DNA of 64,000 nt, from positions 558,001 through 622,000 of the forward strand of contig CP087215.1 of NCBI GenBank assembly GCA_020912385.1, read 5' to 3'. Position numbers and translations under genes: made by a program. Every line of letters starts with the position of its first letter. Position 1 is the first letter of the stretch. The stretch comes from Neofusicoccum parvum (lineage: Eukaryota > Ascomycota > Dothideomycetes > Botryosphaeriales > Botryosphaeriaceae). The notes under the pieces are model-generated. The model worked only from the letters and a program-made list of their open reading frames with translations. It was not told the DNA's origin and did not search any database. This document shows, in pieces, positions 57,880 to 64,000 of this stretch.

Positions 57880-58817
57880 GATGGCGGTGCTTCCGTGGGC
57901 GACGAGCGTCAATGGCAGGAGTGTCCGGTCGGCGCGAGTCTGAGCACACTGGGCAGGCGCGAGGACGGAGAGGGGGCGGAAGCGGTGGCTCTCGAGCGAC
58001 GCGGGCAGCGGTGGGCCTTATACGGTGACGGTAGGCAGAAGCTACCCAAGCCTGGACACACGCGCATGACCGGTAAGCTGGTAAGATGCGAGCGAATTTG
58101 TGCGCCAGTTCCGGGGACAGGGCAGGCTCCCTGCGGGGAGAGAGTGAAGGCAGGAAGGATCATCAGGCACGCGGCGACAAAGCGGCCAACGCGCTGGGAT
58201 CAAGCTTTGGTGCAACCCTGTCACGCAAGCGTGTCGGTGAGCCAAGGCGCCCAAAGACCGGTGGGCGAATGCGGCGCGAAGGATCCGGCGGGCGGACCAC
58301 GGCCATTGCGGATAAACACGCGGTGCGACATGAGGAGACGCGGCACAGCGAGCAGCCGTCAATGTCATTGTTTGCTGGGGGAGCTTGGCTAGGCCGGCAG
58401 GGCGTGAAGCTTGACCGGCCCGCTGCGGGGGAGCGGCGGGGGATGCGAGCAGCCCCCATGCCCGCAAAACGCCGCTTCATCTCCGCCGCCCGCAAGCCTG
58501 CCGCGAGTAGACAGCTCGAGCCGGGTCCTTGAGTCTGGCTGATTTTACCCGCGCACCGCCCGACACGAGCTGCAAAAGCTGCATGTTTTGAGGAATCTGT
58601 GTTTGTCTTGCTGTCTGAGCCGCCGCCCACCAACCGGGCCTGCACCCATGCTGCTCGCCCACGCTGCAGCTTTCCCCGCATCCCCAACTCCGACGGCGCT
58701 GACAGCTACCCCAAAATCCTGCTGACGCAATGCGCTGCGCCGCGTCGGCCTTTAGCAGTTCCCTGCACCTGCATGTAACGTCACGTTGCGCATCCTACGA
58801 CTCTGATCGGCAGTCCC
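57880..58817. other. Intergenic interval, nothing recognised
   Basis: GC-rich sequence between the epimerase start and the resolvase stop. Long frames on both strands (for example 58,163-58,687 minus) overlap and carry no motif; GC-rich fungal DNA often leaves such frames by chance. Confidence 0.4.
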
Positions 58818-61800
58818 TTAACCGTTGGTCAAGTCGAGTACCTCGACCTCGCTCTGCCTCCACGCTCTCCGCCTGCTCCTGCCATCTGCCTTCTGCCCGC
58901 CACCCCGATTCTGACTGGGCCCATCGCCTGTCATGTCTGAGTCGTCCACGCTGGACGCATCAACCAATTTCCAGCCTCCTTCGAGGCTCTGGCGCACCTT
59001 GATCATCTGCTTTTTGTCTATCTTGGTCGCAGTGTTACGAAAGATCCCACCCGCCGTAGAGCTCTGCCAAGGTGGAGATATGAGATTCGTAACTGTGCTA
59101 ATTGGGACCTCTCCTTCTGCGATCGAGGTGCAGCGGTGCCGTGGGGAGCGTCGCAGTTCTGGCGCCGTCTCGCCCGTTCTCAGCGGTATCGGGCTTGGTG
59201 AAGTGCGATGTTGGCGTGGTGAGCGTCGCAGCCGTGGAGACATCTCGAGCGATGCTAGTCTGGATGCTGTCGTGGAAGACGCCTTCTCAGACCTTCGTGT
59301 TACTTCCGTCGCCTTTGCACATCTAGCCCTGTTCCCGGACGTGGCCTGAAGTGCCCTATCGCCCGAACTCCTTGCTCCTGTGCGAGTTGCGCGTCCTGAT
59401 ACTTCCTCGCTTGGCCGCCGCGAAAGCTGCGACGATGTCTGAGCTCTTGAACTGAGTAGTTCTTGGGCTGCCTTACCCCGAATCACCGGTGGGGAAGAGT
59501 GACTGAGATCTAGCTCTTCTACTTCCTCAACTGAGTGCACGAAGGCAGACACCTCCTTCTCGGGCGCTTCTAGAGAATTTTCTCGTCGCGTCTTTGAAGG
59601 AGTGCCGCTCTTCAAGAACCCGAAAGACTCCTCGAGCGTAGTCTGTCTCTTCGAGGGCGACACATCGTTGGATGCCCTGTGCCGCTGTTGTCGTTTTGAT
59701 GGGGTGCTCGGTCGCCTTGCTTGCGAGAGACCACCTCTTGTTCCGGTTGGTTTCTGCACCTGAGATAGTTGTGGCAGTGATTCTAGTTCGCGTATCGGAT
59801 CGAGCACTGATGATGTGAGAAGATCTCCTGCCATTGGAGAGGTCTGAGATCCATCGGGAATTGCTGCAGATTGGCTTGGCACAGCATCTGCGCAACCGCC
59901 GGGGGCGGTCTGTGAGCGTCTCAGAGTGCGGGCACGCTTAGTAACGTTCGGCGAGAGGTAGTGCTCATCTAGCGTCTCTGACTGTGGTCCCAGTTCCTTG
60001 CGTGGTGCAACAGGTGACGAGGACAGAATATCGATGTGGACAGGCTCCTTCGTGGTCTGTGGAGGTAATTTCGGCGCGACGGAAGGCTTCCGTCTTCCTT
60101 GATCCGATGAGGCCGTAGGAAAATCACTGGGCGTCTTGCGTGTCTCGGACGGCGCAGAAAGATCCAGTCTGTCAACACTTGGAGATCGACGCTTTGCTGA
60201 TGGAGGCGCAACGCCGGCTTTTGTAATCTTTGCAAATTGGTTCAGAGTTCCTCTTTGCATGCCACCAGCAGCCTTCTTGGCGGCTCGAGGCTTCGTGACT
60301 TTGGCTGGTTTTGGGGCTGTCTTCTTACGCTGAGCCTCTTCCCAATCTTGCACAGTGAGTGGCGTGCCGACTTTGACAAAAGTCTCGCATATCCAGATCT
60401 TTTCCAGCTTGGTAGGATCGTACAAGTACGGCCCACGTTTTTTCGGCGCCTCGCCGTCGCCATCGCCGAGCACCTCATCTTCGTCCTCATCTTCGCCCTC
60501 CTCCGGCTCATCATCGGGTTCTTCAGCATCCAAATCAATATTTACAATACCAATGGGGGAAAAAGCGATACGGAGTTCGGTGGTGTTATCAGTAGACGGA
60601 TGCTGGCGCTTGCCATGGATGCTCGTCACCAGTTTTGCTTCTTCAGCTTCGGCAATCTCAGGCTCGTCTGGAAGAGAACCATCCGCGGCGGCTTGCCCAC
60701 GCATGCGGAGATTCCGGACGAGGAGAGCAGGTGCGAGATTCCGAATAAACTTCTTCGCTCCTGTTACCTTCACCCAATCAAAGGCATCGGCTGTGAAGGT
60801 TCGTAACTCGGGGAAGTTCAAGTCCTGATCCCAGCGCAGGTTTCGCCTTAGCCGTTCTAGGCCATCGCGGGACGAGATTGCTGGATTGATGTAGTAGTTT
60901 AAGATGTCTGCACGAGGGAAATCCTCCGGAATGGCGAGGGCTCCATGCTTCCGTTTGAAGAACTTGCTCTCGTTCGTGCGCAGTTCACGAGCAAGATCCT
61001 CTCGCCACTCCTGGATGGCGGCCGTGTCTCTCTTGGCAATCGCGCAGAGCCTGCTGCCAAATCCAGCACGAGCAGCTTCGCAGGCGATTTTCGGTCCACA
61101 ACCTGGAATACCTTCGGGCAGATAGTCCCCTCCACTCATCAGCGCAACGAGTATCATTCCCTCCCGATCCAACCCTGATGGCCCCGCCTTGGTCCTCTCA
61201 GCGTCGTACACGTTGACGTGTGTAGGTACTTTGCTCGACTTTTGGTTGGGCGACCAATTGCGCAACGAGATGCGGCTCCCAAACATGAGGGTATCGACAT
61301 CCTCGCTCAATACGGCATCCACAATGCCCTCTCTTTGTAACAATGCGCATTCAGCCTCGGCCTCACCCGGCGCAATGTGAAATGGAAAGCCGAACTGCTT
61401 CAGCAGCTGCTTTGCGAGAAATTCTGGGATAGAGGCGACATTGGGACCGGTTCGCTTGTTTCGCTTGAACGGAGGCTTGTTGGGTCCATCAAAGACGAAT
61501 AGCGGATTTATGGAGTGCGAGAGGAGTCGTAGGAGCCGATAGTAGAAGGTGCGGAGTGCAGGGTTCGTTCCACCTGGAAGACCGGGGTTAGTAGAGGGAC
61601 CGCAGAGGGAGATGAGCAGTGTACCTTTGCTCGACTGGATCTGGAACAGCCAGATGGAGGTGTCGATCGCGATGCGCAGCGGACGGCCGGTTTGCTCAAA
61701 CTTTTCGACAGCGAGCTTCAAGAGCGCTATGCGGTCTCCGGGCCCGATTTCTTTGTAGATGCTGCGACGTCGTCAGCGGCGGCCAAAGGGCGAGATGTGC

Positions 61801-61829
61801 GGGGGCGGGACTCACCCATGGATGCCCAT
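58818..61829 (-). CDS. Holliday-junction resolvase, GEN1/Yen1 type (XPG/Rad2 family)
   Basis: Structure-specific nuclease that cuts four-way junctions in late homologous recombination. Exons 61,816-61,829 (14 bp), 61,625-61,761 and 58,818-61,573 (968 aa). The short first exon gives MGIHG; splicing joins it to IYKEIGPGDRIALLKLAVEKF. XPG-N has RIAIDTSIWLFQIQ and LFVFDGPNKPPFKR. XPG-I has APGEAEAECALLQ and VLSEDVDTLMFG, and the H2TH region starts with LMSGGDYLPEGIPGCG. All acidic metal ligands are present. An acidic stretch near 400-420 precedes a chromodomain-like segment (IWICETFVKVGTPLTVQDW). The long Ser/Pro-rich tail has many SP/TP sites, fitting the cell-cycle control known for Yen1. It also has a PIP-like QTTLEESFGFL and a SUMO-interaction-like VEVLDLTNG at the very end. 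Confidence 0.9.
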
Positions 61830-62333
61830 GGCTATGGCATTGTGCAGTAAGAAAGCAAGAAAGAAATAGGACAGCAGCAAGAGACGCAGGAGGAGCGAGT
61901 GGGCGGCGGCGCTGGAGGTGCGGGCGGGCTGAGGGCGGCGATGATGCGGCGATCTGGCGGGGGATCCGTGCGCAGAGGTTTGTTTACACCAAAACACAGC
62001 GCGCCCGCCGAACTGCCTCCCCAGCTCCGCCCGCCGCGCTGCCTCTTTCACTAGCGACCACCACAACGGCGACGGTCGCGACCTCCTTCGCTCACTTGCT
62101 CTTACTAACAAGCAGCCACGCGCTCCACGCCTCCTTCCGCCTCTCCGACGGCCTGCATGCTAGGCACGTGGCGCCCAGCACAATTCATCGTCGGATTTAG
62201 CACCCACCGTGCGTGAGCTCTTTGTCTGATTTCTGCTAGCTTTGTCCTTCACGAATGAGCCGACATTTTTTTTACTGACCGGTCGCAGCTTGTCCTCGCC
62301 TGTTGTTTCTAGGGAAAACAAAGAACCGTCGCC
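61830..62333. promoter_or_regulatory. Bidirectional promoter interval
   Basis: 504 bp between the divergent starts of the resolvase gene (-) and the AT-hook gene (+). GC-rich on the left, with pyrimidine-rich stretches (CCTTCCGCCTCTCC) and no clear TATA box, as is common for constitutive genes. Confidence 0.4.
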
Positions 62334-64000
62334 ATGTCTTCTTCTCCGGACCCGCTGTCCTTCGTCACAAGCTCGCCCTCTAAGAGCGCTGCCATGCGCC
62401 GCTCCGCCAAGAGAGCAACACCCCAGCCTCTGGCCCGACTATCTCCCAATGTCCAGCGATCCGATCCATTCCTCGAGATTCCAGACCTCGGTCATGTCTC
62501 GCCGTCCAAGTCCATCACCATGACCACTCCCAGGGCCGCCGGCTCGTCTCCCTGGCGCATCAAGGTCACCGTTGAAGCCCAACCGCACGATGAATACTCG
62601 CAGGACGAGAACAGTCTGACCTCGCCCACGGGCGCGCGTGCGGCTCGAATTGCTACTCAGACAACCACCATTCCATTGAACGATGCCAATGGATCCTCGC
62701 CGCTAAAGAGGAGAGGACGGCCAAGAAAGTCCGACACTCTTCCTGCAACTCAGACGACGACGATCCAGCTGAACGACGCGAACGGTTCCTCCCCGACCAA
62801 GAAGAGAGGAAGGCCGAGGAAGTCGGACACGACTCCTGCTATTGCTACTCAAACGACCACCGTACCGCTCAACGATGTCAATGGCTCGTCTCCGGTCAAG
62901 CGGAACGGTAGGGTCAAGAAGGGCACACCCGTCCGCAAGCCGAGAAAATCCATTACCAGGAGCCCCGAGGATAGTGAAGTCAACTCCTCTCTAAGCGACG
63001 CTTCATACCACCCGTCAATGCGAGCCCCTGTCAGAACCCGTAGGAGTTTATCTAAGGATGTCAATGTTCCGGAGCCTATTCGCGCTGCTGCCATGTACGG
63101 CCCCAGGTCACCCGAACAACTCCAAGAAGAGGCTGAAGACGAGCAGCCCATTACCTCCAGCTCTTCCATCGGGCAACGACGGAGGTCGGCACGCGCAAGC
63201 TCGGGCGTTGGCGACATTGCTTCAGATACTGTCTTCAAGCAGATGGAGGACAACGAGCAGACTCCAAAAGCGTCATCTTCGAGACACGTCGGCAACGATG
63301 AAGACATGTGGAAGTCCATGATCAGCCACCACGAGTATGAGAGTGACCCGACCGCCGAGGAAGAGTCTAACTCGTCCGACGACGAGCTTGACATTGTCAT
63401 GCCGGATCAAACCATTGGCGAAACCACCATGCTACACAGTGAAGAATTCAGCATGGTGTCTTTGGACTCCCTACCAAGTATGAAGATTGCGCAAAATGGC
63501 ACATCTCCCGCAGGTGTATCTCAAGCAGCCAGTAGGCTTCCATCTCTTCGAACAGATCCAATCCCACAGGCACGCAGACAGACCTATAATCGACACGCCC
63601 TCTCGTCGCCGTTGCCCGAAATCAACGATTCTATCGCTTCAGTTTCCTTCATGCCTTCTTCGCCGCCGATCCGATTCGCCGCACACACTCCGCCCAGACG
63701 CCATAACACCAAGTCGCCATCAGCACCACCGGCTATTCAACAGGTGGAGATGTCGCCTTCTAAGGCGGAGACTCCTAAGCTGGTAAATGTTGTCAAGGCT
63801 GGAATTGCATTGCAAGGCGTTGTTAACGGAAACAATCGGGGTACACAGGATAGGAGACCGTCGGATGATTTCAGGGAAGAGGCCCAGCGCGCGAGGCTCG
63901 ACGATATGTTCAGCGACTTCGGATCCGGGACGAAACGAGAGCTCCAGGCAGGCCTTCGTCTTGGCCAGCAGCTTGCCGAACGTGCACGCTCGCGCCCCAC
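62334..64000 (+). CDS. AT-hook protein with tandem repeats (3' end beyond window)
   Basis: Open from ATG 62,334 (MSSSPDPLSFVTSSPSKS) to the window end, at least 555 aa. Residues 100-200 hold three imperfect repeats of about 35 aa. Each has TQTTTIPLNDANGSSP followed by a basic patch. Patches 1 and 2 are canonical AT-hooks (KRRGRPRKSD, KKRGRPRKSD); the third is degenerate (KRNGRVKKG). The hooks bind the minor groove of AT-rich DNA. SPWRIKVTVEAQ lies before the repeats. Much of the rest is disordered, Ser/Pro/acidic, with many SP sites; near the end a helical part appears (AQRARLDDMFSDFG...ELQAGLRLGQQLAERA). It is a nuclear chromatin protein by motif; the specific role is unknown. Confidence 0.75.
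   Translation, partial: MSSSPDPLSFVTSSPSKSAAMRRSAKRATPQPLARLSPNVQRSDPFLEIPDLGHVSPSKSITMTTPRAAGSSPWRIKVTVEAQPHDEYSQDENSLTSPTGARAARIATQTTTIPLNDANGSSPLKRRGRPRKSDTLPATQTTTIQLNDANGSSPTKKRGRPRKSDTTPAIATQTTTVPLNDVNGSSPVKRNGRVKKGTPVRKPRKSITRSPEDSEVNSSLSDASYHPSMRAPVRTRRSLSKDVNVPEPIRAAAMYGPRSPEQLQEEAEDEQPITSSSSIGQRRRSARASSGVGDIASDTVFKQMEDNEQTPKASSSRHVGNDEDMWKSMISHHEYESDPTAEEESNSSDDELDIVMPDQTIGETTMLHSEEFSMVSLDSLPSMKIAQNGTSPAGVSQAASRLPSLRTDPIPQARRQTYNRHALSSPLPEINDSIASVSFMPSSPPIRFAAHTPPRRHNTKSPSAPPAIQQVEMSPSKAETPKLVNVVKAGIALQGVVNGNNRGTQDRRPSDDFREEAQRARLDDMFSDFGSGTKRELQAGLRLGQQLAERARSRP

Noticed and set aside
1..64000. tRNA or rRNA genes
   Set aside because: I looked for B-box-like GGTTCGANNCC and conserved rRNA words and found none I could fold into a gene; a covariance-model search would settle it.

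Overview
The window looks like a chromosome segment of a filamentous ascomycete (Pezizomycotina; a Dothideomycete is my guess from gene content, not proven). The evidence is a run of short spliceosomal introns (mostly 46-70 bp, GTRAGT-type donors, CTRAC-type branch sites, YAG ends), compact genes on both strands, a Zn(2)-Cys(6) regulator, a tannase-type esterase, a TmpL-like membrane flavoprotein and a repeat block mutated by a RIP-like process (CpA/TpG turned into TpA).

Layout. Positions 1-12,220 are a nest of repeats. A nearly full-length Tad/I-clade-like LINE (1,065-6,178) carries many TAG/TAA stops but no frameshift that I could find. Around it are three copies of a ~185-bp LTR, two copies of a ~790-bp retroelement 3' end, an opposite-strand fragment of the same LINE, a gag-like region with ~75-bp tandem repeats, and one non-mutated island (about 10,411-11,090). 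No intact gene was found there.

From 12.6 kb the sequence is genic: an AIF/AMID-like FAD oxidoreductase (-), an unknown multi-exon gene (-), a Zn2Cys6 factor (-) divergent from a tannase/feruloyl esterase (+), a decayed coiled-coil gene (+), a four-enzyme RNA-repair-type fusion protein (-; 2H phosphoesterase, EEP nuclease, nucleotidyltransferase/PAP, MJ1316), an NmrA-like protein (+), a secreted ferritin-like LsdA/Rds1-type protein (+), a 16-exon ABC-C transporter (-) and a DAO-type FAD oxidoreductase (-). After a gene-poor gap come a TmpL-like adenylation/ferric-reductase-like membrane protein (-), an enoyl-CoA hydratase (+), a small four-pass membrane protein (-), a type II membrane protein with a lectin-like ectodomain (+), a P450 remnant (-), a large low-complexity SIM-bearing protein (-), a secreted aldose 1-epimerase (-), the Holliday-junction resolvase GEN1/Yen1 (-) and, divergent from it, an AT-hook protein cut by the window end (+).

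I see no biosynthetic cluster. Housekeeping genes (GEN1, RNA-repair protein) are mixed with environment-facing ones (tannase, ABC transporter, epimerase, ferritin-like protein). Exon joins were worked out by hand from splice signals and frame continuity; for the multi-exon genes whose joins are listed, the summed length is a multiple of three.
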